In this document: positions 26,501 to 35,005 of the stretch, one piece after another
How positions within the stretch are numbered: the first letter of the stretch is position 1
How the letters are laid out: every line of letters starts with the position of its first letter
Assembly: GCA_002600635.1 (NCBI GenBank)
Contig: CP021371.1
Span: 1,367,001 to 1,431,000, forward strand
Length of the DNA stretch: 64,000 bases
DNA from: Rhizobium sp. ACO-34A
Lineage (GTDB): Bacteria; Pseudomonadota; Alphaproteobacteria; Rhizobiales; Rhizobiaceae
Direction of reading: 5' to 3'
The notes under the pieces: model-generated
Database searches by the model: none
What the model was told of the DNA's origin: nothing
Seen by the model: the letters and a program-made list of their open reading frames with translations, nothing else
Program-made: the position numbers and the translations under genes

Positions 26501-26923
26501 ATGGCTATTCTCTATACCGCACAGGCATCCGCCACCGGTGGCCGCGCAGGCCGCGCAGTGAGCGACAACGGCGTTCTCGACGTAACGCTGACCGTTCCGA
26601 AGGAACTCGGCGGCGATGGCGCCACCGGCACCAACCCGGAACAGCTTTTCGCAGCCGGCTATTCCGCCTGCTTCCTCGGCGCGCTGAAGTTCGTCGCCGG
26701 CAAGGAGAAGGTGAAGATTTCCGAAGACACCAGGATCACCACCCGCGTCGGCATCGGCCCGCGTGAAGACGGCACCGGCTTCGGCATCGAAGTCGCCATC
26801 ACCGCCGAACTCCCCGGCGTCGAGCGCGAAGTCGCTGAAAAGCTGGTCGCAGCCGCGCATATCGTGTGCCCCTACAGCCACGCCATGCGCACCTCCACCG
26901 AGGTTCCGGTCTCGGTCGCCTGA
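26501..26923 (+). CDS. ohr: organic hydroperoxide reductase Ohr
   Basis: A 140-residue thiol peroxidase of the OsmC/Ohr family that reduces lipid and other organic hydroperoxides using a lipoylated protein. The two redox cysteines are present: C57 in YSACFLGAL and C123 in HIVCPYSHAMR. The N-terminal Ohr-specific stretch (TGGRAGRAVSDNGVLDV) separates it from OsmC. ATG at 26501 follows AAAGGAGCATACGAA. Confidence 0.96.
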   Translation: MAILYTAQASATGGRAGRAVSDNGVLDVTLTVPKELGGDGATGTNPEQLFAAGYSACFLGALKFVAGKEKVKISEDTRITTRVGIGPREDGTGFGIEVAITAELPGVEREVAEKLVAAAHIVCPYSHAMRTSTEVPVSVA

Positions 26924-26981
26924 TCCCCTTCCCGGCGTCCGCTCTTCGCGGACACCGGAATATCCCCATAGATCCACCGCC

Positions 26982-27008
26982 AAAGGCCGGCTTCACGCCG
27001 GCCTTTCT
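26982..27008 (+). terminator. intrinsic terminator after ohr
   Basis: AAAGGCCGGC/GCCGGCCTTT stem followed by CTT. The remaining sequence to the MarR gene end at 27264 contains nothing I recognise. Confidence 0.75.
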
Positions 27009-27263
27009 TCGTTCTGTTTCGGCGCAGGGGCAGGCGCCTCACGGCATCATGACGGCTAGACGAGACCGCTCATGTCTGTCACAAGACGCGCGGGATACGA
27101 CCGCCGTTAATCTAGAACGGGGTCGGGCTGCTGATTGACGTCAGGCGGCTGCCGCGAGGACACGCTGGCTGTCCCATTATTCTCTCGGAACATGGTGACA
27201 TCAGTTCCTCGCCTTGGAGGGCAGGGGAAGTGTGTCCGCATCGGGATGACGTGCACCATCCCG

Positions 27264-27713
27264 CTATCGCGAAATCTCCATCAGGTCTTGCCTTAGCCCA
27301 TCGGCGTCGCCGGAAGAAAGTTCGGCTTCGACGGCTGCGTGCGTCTCCCGCCAGATCGGCAGGGCGGCCGAGAGTATGGCGGTGCCTTCCTCGGTCAGCT
27401 TCAGCCGCTTGCCGCGCCTGTCCTTCGGGTCCGCTTCGATCGAGACCCAGCCCCGGCGGGTAAGCGGCTTGAGGGCGGCGGTGAGGGTGGTGCGGTCCAT
27501 GGCGAGCAGATGTGCCACCGGCCCCATGGGCGGCGGTTCGGGGCGGTTGAGAGCCATCATAAGCGAGAATTGCCCGTTCGTCAGCCCGACCGCCTTCATG
27601 GCCGTATCGAAACGCCGCGCCAGGGCGCGGGCCGCCCGCTGCGCATGCAGGCAAAGGCATGTATCGCGGACGTGAATGGTGGTCGAAAAGGGAATCATGG
27701 GCTGATTTGACAT
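27264..27713 (-). CDS. MarR-family repressor of the DUF899 operon
   Basis: A 149-residue MarR protein with a cysteine pair near the N-terminus (RDTCLCLHAQRAARAL), which could be redox sensing. The winged helix covers VAHLLAMDRTTLTAALKPLTRRGWV and the wing DPKDRRGKRLKLT. ATG at 27713 lies 8 bp from a perfect 18-bp palindrome, so it probably represses itself and the divergent three-gene group at 27877-29979. The two cysteines as a sensor are a suggestion only. Confidence 0.88.
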   Translation of the reverse strand: MSNQPMIPFSTTIHVRDTCLCLHAQRAARALARRFDTAMKAVGLTNGQFSLMMALNRPEPPPMGPVAHLLAMDRTTLTAALKPLTRRGWVSIEADPKDRRGKRLKLTEEGTAILSAALPIWRETHAAVEAELSSGDADGLRQDLMEISR

Positions 27714-27721
27714 GGCATAAA

Positions 27722-27739
27722 TATGTTGATATCAACATA
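27722..27739. promoter_or_regulatory. perfect palindromic MarR operator
   Basis: TATGTTGATATCAACATA is an exact 18-bp palindrome in the 163-bp spacer between the divergent MarR gene and the DUF899 gene. Confidence 0.78.
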
Positions 27740-27876
27740 AATGTCAAGACGGAACGATCCGGGGGAGTGGAGCGTTGATGTCCTGGCGCGAGGTGTCGCC
27801 AGTGTGAGTTGCGCGGAGATCGCGTGAGTTGCCGTGTGCGAGCCGCAGAATGTGCAGATCTTCGGAGGAGGAAGGA

Positions 27877-28605
27877 ATGGAACATTCAGTCGTATCCCGT
27901 CAGGAATGGCTGGAGGCGCGCCGCGCGCTCCTGCAGAAGGAAAAGGAAGCAACCCACGCCCGCGACCGGCTGAATGCCGAGCGGCTCGCCTTGCCCTGGG
28001 TGAAGGTGGAAAAGGACTATGTCTTCGATACGCCGTCAGGCCCGAAGACGCTGGCCGGGTTGTTCGACGGACGCAGCCAGTTGATCGTCTACCACTTCAT
28101 GCTCGGCCCCGATTGGGAGGCCGGTTGTCCCGGCTGCTCTTTCCTGGCGGATCATCTCGATGGTTCGCTGCCGCATCTCAATAACCACGATGTCACGCTG
28201 GTCAGCGTGTCCCGCGCCCCGATCGAAAAGATCGAGGCCTACAAGCGGCGTATGGGCTGGCATTTTCCCTGGGTGTCGGCCTTCAGCAATGATTTCAACC
28301 GGGATTTCCACGTGTCCTTCACCCCGGAGGAGCTGGCATCCGGCCATGTGACCTACAATTTCATGGAAACGCCGACGGCTCAGGCCCATGATGAACTGCC
28401 CGGCCTGTCGAGCTTCTACAGCGATGCCGCCGGCAATGTCTTCCACACCTATTCCAGCTATGCCCGCGGCCCGGAAGAGCTGATCGGCACGCTGATGATC
28501 CTCGACCGCGCGCCGAAGGGCCGCAACGAGGGATCGACGATGGATTTCGTTCGCCGCCATGATGAATACGAGGAGAAGCCGAAGGCGGCGAGTTGTTGCC
28601 ACTGA
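27877..28605 (+). CDS. DUF899 thioredoxin-like protein
   Basis: A 242-residue DUF899 protein with a predicted thioredoxin fold. The conserved block is LIVYHFMLGPDWEAGCPGCSFLADHLDG, with a CPGC pair in the place of a redox motif, then HVSFTPEE and NVFHTYSSYARG. ATG at 27877 follows GGAGGAGGAAGG. First gene of a likely operon with the DUF1579 and VOC genes. Members are often induced with MarR-type regulators; a thiol or electrophile role is plausible but unproved. Confidence 0.9.
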   Translation: MEHSVVSRQEWLEARRALLQKEKEATHARDRLNAERLALPWVKVEKDYVFDTPSGPKTLAGLFDGRSQLIVYHFMLGPDWEAGCPGCSFLADHLDGSLPHLNNHDVTLVSVSRAPIEKIEAYKRRMGWHFPWVSAFSNDFNRDFHVSFTPEELASGHVTYNFMETPTAQAHDELPGLSSFYSDAAGNVFHTYSSYARGPEELIGTLMILDRAPKGRNEGSTMDFVRRHDEYEEKPKAASCCH

Positions 28606-28629
28606 TGCATCCGGCAGGGAGGACCAGCC

Positions 28630-29118
28630 ATGGAAACGTCAAAACCGCGGGAGGAGCACCGCTTCCTTGAAAAACTGATCGGTGACTGGATCGTGACCTC
28701 CACGACCGGCGACGGCAATTACGATCCATCCGATCCCGACAAGGCATGGATCGAGAAGGTCCATGCGGTCGGCGGCCTGTGGTTCGTTTGCGAGGGCGGG
28801 GGTGTCATGCCAGATGGCCAGCGCGGTTCCGTGGTCATGACGCTCGGCTACGATCCCCGCGCCGGCCATTACGTCGGTACCTGGATCGGCTCGATGATGG
28901 ACACGTTCTGGGTCTACAAGGGCTGGCTGGAGCCGGATGGCAAAACGCTGACGCTCGAAGCCGAGGGACCGGATTTCGATGACCCCTCGAAGACGGCGAT
29001 TTATCACGACGTCATCAAATTCATCGACGATGACCACCGGCAGTTTTCCGGCAGCGTGCGCCAGCCGGACGGCACCTTCAGGACCTTCATGACCAGCGAA
29101 ATGAAGCGGCGAGGCTAA
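28630..29118 (+). CDS. DUF1579 family protein
   Basis: A 162-residue protein with the DUF1579 layout: EEHRFLEKLIGDWIVTS near the start, then LGYDPRAGHYVGTWIGSMM and GKTLTLEAEGPDF. These are lipocalin-like barrels of unknown function. It starts 24 bp after the DUF899 stop with AGGGAGGA upstream, so it is in the same operon. Confidence 0.88.
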   Translation: METSKPREEHRFLEKLIGDWIVTSTTGDGNYDPSDPDKAWIEKVHAVGGLWFVCEGGGVMPDGQRGSVVMTLGYDPRAGHYVGTWIGSMMDTFWVYKGWLEPDGKTLTLEAEGPDFDDPSKTAIYHDVIKFIDDDHRQFSGSVRQPDGTFRTFMTSEMKRRG

Positions 29119-29202
29119 GCAGCCACGGTTTCCGTCGCGAGACCGGGAACGTCCCGGACGAACATTCATAATCGGGCTCAGGAAAAAGAAAGGATCTTTC
29201 CC

Positions 29203-29979
29203 ATGCAAGGCGGGTTTATCTGGTACGAACTCATGACGCCCGATCCGGTGGCGGCAGCCGACTTTTACTCGAAGGTCACGGGCTGGACGGCGAAGGACAG
29301 TGGCATGCCCGGCATGTCCTACACGCTCTTCAACGTTCCCGGTTTCGACATGGGCGTCGCCGGCATGATGGAGTTGACGTCGGAATTTGCCGCACGCAAC
29401 ATCCCGCCGAACTGGACCGGTTATGTCTGGGTCGATGACGTCGATGCCAAGGCAAAAGAATTCGCCGACAATGGCGGCACCGTGCATCATCAGCCGCAGG
29501 ATATTCCGGGCATCGGCCGCTTCTCGGTGGTTGCCGATCCGCAAGGGGCGGTCATCAGCCTGTTCAAGCCGAACATGCCGGATGGTCCCATGCCGCCGAC
29601 TCCGGATCGTGGCACGCAGGGCACCTTCGGCTGGCATGAATTGATGGCCGGCAATGGCGAGCAGGCCTTCGCCTTCTATTCGAAGATGTTCGGCTGGACC
29701 AAGGACATGGCCGTCGACATGGGCGATATGGGCGTCTACCAGTGCTTTGCCCAGGAGGGCACCCCGATCGGCGGAATGATGACCAAGCCCGCAGAGGTGT
29801 CGGCGCCCTTCTGGGGCTATTACGTCAATGTCGATGGCATCGATGCGGCACTGGAGCGCGTTAAGGCAGGCGGCGGCACGATAATCTTCGGGCCGCAGGA
29901 AGTGCCCGGCGGCAGCTTCATCCTGCAATGCGTGGATCCGCAGGGCGCCTATTTCTGCCTCGTCTCGAACAAGCGGTAA
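29203..29979 (+). CDS. VOC-family protein with two glyoxalase-like modules
   Basis: A 258-residue protein with two tandem vicinal-oxygen-chelate modules, at about 5-120 (FIWYELMTPDPVAAADFYSKVTGW) and 138-255 (FGWHELMAGNGEQAFAFYSKMFGW). Such proteins bind metals or electrophiles; annotated relatives include glyoxalase/bleomycin-resistance-like proteins. ATG at 29203 follows AAAGGA. Third gene of the MarR-controlled group, 84 bp after DUF1579. Confidence 0.9.
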   Translation: MQGGFIWYELMTPDPVAAADFYSKVTGWTAKDSGMPGMSYTLFNVPGFDMGVAGMMELTSEFAARNIPPNWTGYVWVDDVDAKAKEFADNGGTVHHQPQDIPGIGRFSVVADPQGAVISLFKPNMPDGPMPPTPDRGTQGTFGWHELMAGNGEQAFAFYSKMFGWTKDMAVDMGDMGVYQCFAQEGTPIGGMMTKPAEVSAPFWGYYVNVDGIDAALERVKAGGGTIIFGPQEVPGGSFILQCVDPQGAYFCLVSNKR

Positions 29980-29987
29980 AAGGGACT

Positions 29988-31715
29988 TCAGGCCGGAAGC
30001 CGCTCGCCCTGAGCAAGAGCGGGAGCAGGGGCGGCGAGCCTTGCCACATTATCTCCGGGCGCGATCATGCCGGTGCGGTGGGTGATGGCGATCACCGTCA
30101 TTTCGCTGGCGAGCGCCCGGATGTTCTCCATGATGCCGGCCTCCGTGGCCTCGTCGAGCGCCGAACTCGCTTCGTCGAGAAACAGGAAGCGCGGCTGGTC
30201 GTAGAGCGCCCGCGCAAGCGCGATCCGCTGGCGTTCTCCGCCGGAAAGCTTCAGGCCGCGTTCTCCCACCACCGTCCGGAAGCCGTCAGGCATGGCCTCG
30301 ATCCGCTCCAGGATCGAGGCTCTTGCGGTCGCGGCCCTCAGCTTGTCCGTGTCCGGTTTACGTCCCAGGACGATGTTGGCCTCCAGCGTGTCGTTCAGCA
30401 GCATGATCTCCTGCGGCACGACGCCGATCAGGCGATACCAGTCCCGGCGGTCGATGGTCGCGAGATCCGTGTCATCGACGAGGATGCGTCCGCGTGTCGG
30501 CTCCAGAGACTTCAGCGCCATCTTGAAGAGCGTGGATTTGCCCGAGCCCGTCTCGCCGGTGATGAAGGTGAGCCGCCCGCGTCCGGCGGTGAAGGTGACG
30601 CCCGCAGTGCCGCGTCCGTTGCCGTATTCGAAGGCGACGTCCTCAAAACTGATCCGGCCCGAATCGAGCAGGATCTTACGGGTGCTACCGCTGCCGCGCG
30701 GCTCTTCCGGTTCCGCCCACAGGCGCGCGAACGGAACGAAGCCGGTATAGGCCCGCATCACGTCGTCGATCGCATGGCCGATCATCTCGAATGGCCAGTT
30801 GAGCTGCATCAGGAGCGTGTTGAAGAGCACCAGGTCACCGATGGAAAGATCGCCCGCCTGAACGCGCGGCAGCAGCAGCCGGAGAGTGATGGCCACCTGC
30901 ACCCCGAGCGCTGCCGCATAGAAGGAGGCGAGCGCCACCCGCTTCAGGCTGAAACGCCGCCATCCCTCGAACACTTCCCGGGCGGTGCGGTTGAAGCGCT
31001 CCGTCATCCACTCCTCGCCGCCGAAGTGCCGCAGCGTTTCCATCGAACCGACAGCGTTTCCCACGAAACGGGCGTTTTCCTGCCCGGCTTCCATCGCCTT
31101 TTCGAGATCCGGCTTCGTCCAGCGATTGGCGGCATAGGTTACCGCGACGAAGAGGCTGCCATAGGCGACCACGATACCGGCTACCTGCAGGTCGATCTTC
31201 GCCCCGAGAAGCGCAAGCGCCAGCACGATCTGCGTGGCGCCGGGAATGAAGACGATCAGCCCGAGTTGGACGAGGATGCTGAGCGACTGCGCGCCCTGCA
31301 TCTGCGCCTTCTGGATTTCAGCCGGATTGTGATCGAGAAAGAAGCCGATACGCTTGCGTGTCAGCCGTTCGAAGAAACTCGTGCTGGCGATGAAGCCGAG
31401 GCTCTGGGCCGAAAGCAGCGAGAGATACTGCACCATGTATTGCAGGCCGAAGGCGAGCCCCACCAGGGCGGCATAGCCTGCCAGGCCGAATGTCAGCTTT
31501 TCCGGCCAGCCGGACCCAGCCTGGTCGATGATCGCGGCGAAGAGGTAAGGCGCGGCGATGGCCGCCATCGATGACCCGAATACCGTTCCGGCCACCAGCA
31601 GCAGCATGCCCCGCGACACGCGCCAGAAGGCAATGAGGATCGTTGTGCTGGGCTCGGAGACGAGCCGCCACGCGTCATTCACGATACCGACCTTGAAAAG
31701 GGATTCGATCGGCAA
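29988..31715 (-). CDS. ABC exporter half-transporter (fused permease and ATPase)
   Basis: About 575 residues: a six-helix membrane domain (about 20-330), then a nucleotide-binding domain with Walker A GETGSGKST, Q-loop GVVPQEIMLL, signature LSGGERQRIALARAL, Walker B FLFLDEASSALDE and H-loop ITHRTG, all intact. It would act as a homodimer exporting lipids or drugs. Two starts are possible: TTG 31715 (longest) or GTG 31682, which has a better AGG site. It lies downstream of the PACE gene on the same strand, so the two may form an operon. Confidence 0.9.
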   Translation of the reverse strand: MPIESLFKVGIVNDAWRLVSEPSTTILIAFWRVSRGMLLLVAGTVFGSSMAAIAAPYLFAAIIDQAGSGWPEKLTFGLAGYAALVGLAFGLQYMVQYLSLLSAQSLGFIASTSFFERLTRKRIGFFLDHNPAEIQKAQMQGAQSLSILVQLGLIVFIPGATQIVLALALLGAKIDLQVAGIVVAYGSLFVAVTYAANRWTKPDLEKAMEAGQENARFVGNAVGSMETLRHFGGEEWMTERFNRTAREVFEGWRRFSLKRVALASFYAAALGVQVAITLRLLLPRVQAGDLSIGDLVLFNTLLMQLNWPFEMIGHAIDDVMRAYTGFVPFARLWAEPEEPRGSGSTRKILLDSGRISFEDVAFEYGNGRGTAGVTFTAGRGRLTFITGETGSGKSTLFKMALKSLEPTRGRILVDDTDLATIDRRDWYRLIGVVPQEIMLLNDTLEANIVLGRKPDTDKLRAATARASILERIEAMPDGFRTVVGERGLKLSGGERQRIALARALYDQPRFLFLDEASSALDEATEAGIMENIRALASEMTVIAITHRTGMIAPGDNVARLAAPAPALAQGERLPA

Positions 31716-31748
31716 AGTCTACGGCGCGACCGCCGTTGCGACAAGGCT

Positions 31749-32174
31749 TCAGCCCTGCGGTCTGGCCGATGCGGGCAGGCCGAACAGCTTGTCGAAGCCG
31801 AGATTGAACAGGTAGGTATAGGCGAGGAAGAAGGCGAGCAGCCCGATATTGGTCGCGAACGCCTCCATCATCGGCATGCCGAGCGTCCAGGAAAGGACGG
31901 GTGTGAGCACGATCGCCAGCCCGCTTTCGAACAGCACCGCATGAATGGCCCGTCGCAGCGGGCTTCTTCCCTTCACCGGATTGCGGGCTTCCCACCATTC
32001 GAACAGTGTGGTGAAGACAAAATTCCACGATACGGCCACGACCGAAGCGGCAACGGCAGCGATGCCGGCGGATGTCGCGTCATTGCCCAGCACGGCGAAG
32101 ATCAGCGCGCTGGAGAGGAGGGCAAGCCCCTCGAAGGCGCAGACATAGACGATCCGGCGGACGACTGGGGACAT
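31749..32174 (-). CDS. PACE-family efflux transporter (chlorhexidine efflux type)
   Basis: A 141-residue inner-membrane protein with four hydrophobic helices made of two BTP modules: RRIVYVCAFEGLALLSSALIF and WNFVFTTLFEWWEARNP in the first, RAIHAVLFESGLAIVLTPVLSW and LAYTYLFNLGFDKLF in the second. The helix-1 glutamate expected for PACE proton coupling is present (FEGLALL, E15). Start ATG at 32174. The gap to the ABC gene is 33-66 bp. Confidence 0.9.
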   Translation of the reverse strand: MSPVVRRIVYVCAFEGLALLSSALIFAVLGNDATSAGIAAVAASVVAVSWNFVFTTLFEWWEARNPVKGRSPLRRAIHAVLFESGLAIVLTPVLSWTLGMPMMEAFATNIGLLAFFLAYTYLFNLGFDKLFGLPASARPQG

Positions 32175-32441
32175 GAGGAAACTGCTTCCGATGAATGGCT
32201 GAACGAAGGTGAAGGGCGAACGCCCTTCCGGACCTATAGCAAACACCTCTGCCCGACAGGAAGACGAGGCATATGGAGGATCGTGCGGAATGTCATGTCT
32301 GGCCGACCGCAGCGGCGCGTTGCGCGCAGTTTCGGCTAAAAAATAGGGGAAGCTGGTATCAGGTGTGCTGGCGTGGCGGGATAACGGGAAAGATCAGCCG
32401 GCAGGCCATCGCAGTGGAAAAGCGAAAACGCTCGGTCTGGC

Positions 32442-32675
32442 TTATCGCGCGGGGGAAGTCTTTTTTGCGGACTTCGCAGCTTTCTGGCCTGGTTCTGTTG
32501 CGTGGCCTTCAGCGGCTTCACGTTCGAGACGCAGGGTTCTCAGCTTTTCGGTCTTCTGGTCGCGGGCAACGGCTTCCGCTTCGATGATGTGGCGGGCCGA
32601 GTCGTCTGTGGCGCGCGCCTTGTCACCGGCGTTCATGCGCTCCGGCTTGAAGAACTGGTCCTTGGTAACAGTCAC
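32442..32675 (-). CDS. small charged protein, function unknown
   Basis: About 77 residues beginning (GTG) MTVTKDQFFKPERMNAGDK, highly charged, mostly helical, with an Ala/Lys-rich end. GTG at 32675 has GGAGG 6 nt upstream. I believe similar short proteins are common in rhizobia but no function is known. The 267 bp after it towards the PACE gene start hold nothing recognisable. Confidence 0.65.
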   Translation of the reverse strand: MTVTKDQFFKPERMNAGDKARATDDSARHIIEAEAVARDQKTEKLRTLRLEREAAEGHATEPGQKAAKSAKKTSPAR

Positions 32676-32726
32676 GGGGATCCTCCGACGGTGGGGCATG
32701 CGCCCGCAGGGCGGGCGCAAAACCAG

Positions 32727-32778
32727 ACGCATCTCGCTTTCTGAAGAGCGAAACCGCTTTTCAGAAAGCGAGATGCGT
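32727..32778. repeat. long hairpin within a rhizobial extragenic repeat
   Basis: ACGCATCTCGCTTTCTGAA pairs exactly with its complement 14 nt later, a 19-bp perfect stem. It is followed by AATAAGCCAGAGCG and TGTGCGTCCGGATGGACGCA (to about 32832). Related sequence occurs at 42560-42630 and a fragment at 41815-41860. It lies downstream of rpsU. Confidence 0.75.
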
Positions 32779-32845
32779 AACTTGAATAAGCCAGAGCGTC
32801 CCTTGTGCGTCCGGATGGACGCACGGTGCTCCGGGAACGAACGGA

Positions 32846-33085
32846 TCAGCGGCCCGGACGGGCTGCCTTCTTCGGTGCGGGCAGCAGGCCTTCGCGCTGC
32901 ATCTTCTTGCGCGCCAGCTTGCGCTGACGGCGAATGGCTTCAGCCTTTTCGCGAGCGCGCTTTTCCGAAGGCTTTTCATAGGCGCTGCGCGCCTTCATTT
33001 CGCGAAATACGCCTTCGCGCTGGAGCTTCTTCTTGAGAACGCGGAGAGCCTGCTCGACATTGTTGTCCCGAACGAGAACCTGCAA
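32846..33085 (-). CDS. rpsU: 30S ribosomal protein S21
   Basis: A 79-residue S21. The sequence from the proposed start (TTG read as Met) is [20 protein letters not shown], then [19 protein letters not shown], closely matching S21. The TTG at 33085 has AAGGA 6 nt upstream and gives the standard N-terminus; longer frames would add non-homologous residues. S21 helps 30S subunits initiate on mRNA. The C-terminus is basic and variable as usual. Confidence 0.95.
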   Translation of the reverse strand: MQVLVRDNNVEQALRVLKKKLQREGVFREMKARSAYEKPSEKRAREKAEAIRRQRKLARKKMQREGLLPAPKKAARPGR

Positions 33086-33300
33086 GTGAATTCCTTTCTG
33101 CGGTCGTGACCGCCTTCTACGATGGGCCGACCCAGTCGGCTGCTGATACGAATGGCCGAAGGCCTGAGCCACGGCGCGCACGCAAGGCTTTTGATCCGTG
33201 CCCGACGATTTTTGTCGACGGACTCAAGATGTGGCGCGAGCTATACCGGACGCGCCTGCCAATGACACCAAAAATGGGCCTCAAAGGCGGAAATCTCTGC

Positions 33301-33330
33301 AAAATAAAAAGGCCGGGAATAAACCCGACC
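33301..33330 (-). terminator. intrinsic terminator of the cold-shock gene
   Basis: On the minus strand, GGTCGGG/CCCGGCC with a 6-nt loop is followed by a T-rich tract. It lies 79 bp after the cold-shock stop. The rest of the gap 33086-33408 holds the rpsU promoter region and nothing else seen. Confidence 0.75.
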
Positions 33331-33408
33331 TCTTCCTGTCACTCAAACCCCTGAGCTTTTAGCACTCTCGCTGCCAGTACATCCGTGGTCAGCAGGGGCA
33401 AATGACAA

Positions 33409-33618
33409 TCAGGCAGCCCGAAGGTTGTCTGCGGAATCCTTGCCAGAACGCTTGTCGCGAACGATGTCGTAGGCGATCTTCTGGCCTTCGACCAGTTCGC
33501 GCATGCCGGCGCGCTGTACGGCCGAGATGTGCACGAAAACGTCGGTCGAGCCCTGGTCAGGCTGGATAAAGCCGAAGCCCTTGGTGCTGTTGAACCACTT
33601 TACGGTACCGGTATTCAT
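33409..33618 (-). CDS. cspA: cold-shock domain protein (CspA family)
   Basis: A 69-residue single-domain RNA chaperone with RNP1 (KGFGFIQP) and RNP2 (VFVHIS). It binds single-stranded RNA or DNA. ATG at 33618 is preceded by AAAGGAAATCGTT. About 100 nt of gene-free sequence precedes it, compatible with the long leaders of cold-shock mRNAs, but no cold box is evident. Which of several rhizobial csp paralogues it is cannot be told. Confidence 0.95.
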   Translation of the reverse strand: MNTGTVKWFNSTKGFGFIQPDQGSTDVFVHISAVQRAGMRELVEGQKIAYDIVRDKRSGKDSADNLRAA

Positions 33619-33720
33619 AACGATTTCCTTTCAATCGTCTGGTTCGCCGGGGAGATATTCGTCCGGCTTGATCGATGTTGAGCGGAAATCTGACCGTGCG
33701 CCGTAGCACTTAGACAAAGG

Positions 33721-33984
33721 TCACAAGCAATCTTCGATGCCCTTAATATAGCTCTCACGAGCCGCAATGCAATGATGGAATGAAAAATACCGGGAATTTC
33801 GATCTACACGAGCATCGCAGCGGCGACAAACCTTTTCGGCTTTCCGCGATAACTTCCCTTGATAGCAGCATATTTCCCGAGATTCGGGTTGCGTGCAAGC
33901 AAGTAATGAATCCTGTCGATATTTCCTTGTTTCCCTTGCCACAATTTCGGCTTGCTCCGGGGAGAAGGCTTCCCGAACGTTCAC
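33721..33984 (-). CDS. possible small cysteine-rich protein
   Basis: An 87-codon frame starting (GTG) MNVREAFSPEQAEIVARE, with ICCYQGKL, VCRRCDAR and a final cysteine near the end. It lies in lower-GC sequence upstream of the cold-shock gene and on the same strand. The start lacks a ribosome site and a second overlapping frame of equal length exists, so this may be chance. No homologue is recognised. Otherwise the 414-bp gap 33619-34032 shows nothing. Confidence 0.3.
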   Translation of the reverse strand: MNVREAFSPEQAEIVARETRKYRQDSLLACTQPESREICCYQGKLSRKAEKVCRRCDARVDRNSRYFSFHHCIAARESYIKGIEDCL

Positions 33985-34032
33985 GGTGGCGCTGCATGCA
34001 GCGATTCCTGTCCTTCCTTTGTGGTTTTATTC

Positions 34033-34833
34033 ATGCCCCGACCAACATCCCTGTCACGCCGCGCTTTCTGCGCCTGTCTCGCCTGCGGTCTTGCAGCCCC
34101 GCGCGCCATGGCTTCGGATCCCTCCGTTCCGCCGGCCGTCGGCGGTGTCGAGGTCAAGGGCACGCTCGAGCCGCATCTCAATGTCGCAAAGAGCGGGAAC
34201 CACGCGGCGCCGCATGTGGCGTTGACGCTCGATGCCTGTTCCGGCCATGTCGACATGCGCATCCTCTCTGTGCTGATGGACGAACAGATCCCCGCGACGA
34301 TCTTCGTCACCGCCCGCTGGCTGCGGAAGAATGCCGAGGCGCTGGCGCTGCTCAAGAGCCGGCCGGACCTGTTCGAACTCGAAAACCATGGCCTGAACCA
34401 TGTTCCGGCGATTGACCGCCCGGGCACTGTCTACGGCATCCCGACCGCCGGATCGATGGAGGCGGTGGTGAGCGAAGTCGAGAACGGCGCGAAGTGGATG
34501 GAGAAGGACGGCCTTGCCGCACCGCGCTGGTTCCGGGGCGCAACGGCGCGTTATACGCCCGCTTCCATCGCCGCGATCGAAGGTCTGGGTTATCGCATCG
34601 CCGGCTTTTCGCTGAATGGCGATCAGGGAGCTTCGCTACCTGCGGGAGCCGTTGCCAAACGCATCGCCGCCGCCCGCGATGGCGATGTCATCATCTCCCA
34701 TGTCAACCATCCCGAACGCGACTCGGGCGCCGGCGTCGCCAGGGGTGTGCTGGCGCTGAAGGCCCGTGGCGCCGTCTTTGTCCGGCTGGACACGCTGGAG
34801 GGCAGGGAGATGGCCGGGGTGGCGCAGCAATAG
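34033..34833 (+). CDS. polysaccharide deacetylase family protein (NodB homology), TAT signal
   Basis: A 266-residue exported protein. The N-terminus MPRPTSLSRRAFCACLACG carries a twin-arginine-like motif. The NodB fold has motif 1 ALTLDACSGHVD (with Cys after the Asp instead of the usual second Asp), motif 2 ELENHGLNH with two metal-binding His, and motif 3 WFRGATARYTP. The changed motif 1 occurs in a subset of deacetylases. Expected to act on cell-wall or surface glycans in the periplasm. ATG at 34033 without a strong ribosome site. Confidence 0.87.
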   Translation: MPRPTSLSRRAFCACLACGLAAPRAMASDPSVPPAVGGVEVKGTLEPHLNVAKSGNHAAPHVALTLDACSGHVDMRILSVLMDEQIPATIFVTARWLRKNAEALALLKSRPDLFELENHGLNHVPAIDRPGTVYGIPTAGSMEAVVSEVENGAKWMEKDGLAAPRWFRGATARYTPASIAAIEGLGYRIAGFSLNGDQGASLPAGAVAKRIAAARDGDVIISHVNHPERDSGAGVARGVLALKARGAVFVRLDTLEGREMAGVAQQ

Positions 34834-35005
34834 ACGGAGGATGCTGCCGCCTGAACCCGGTTTTCGCACCCTTTCGGAGGTTCGCGACGTCGTGGCCGGT
34901 GTCGCATCCGGCAGGATGTGTTTACCATTGAATGCTAATGCTGACCGAATCGCCGGCTAGATCCCGCGACGTCATGCCTGTCCAAGCTCGCCCTCAGGAG
35001 GTTCA

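Noticed and set aside
29928..31574. 548-codon open frame on the plus strand
   Set aside because: Antisense to the ABC exporter with intact Walker motifs.
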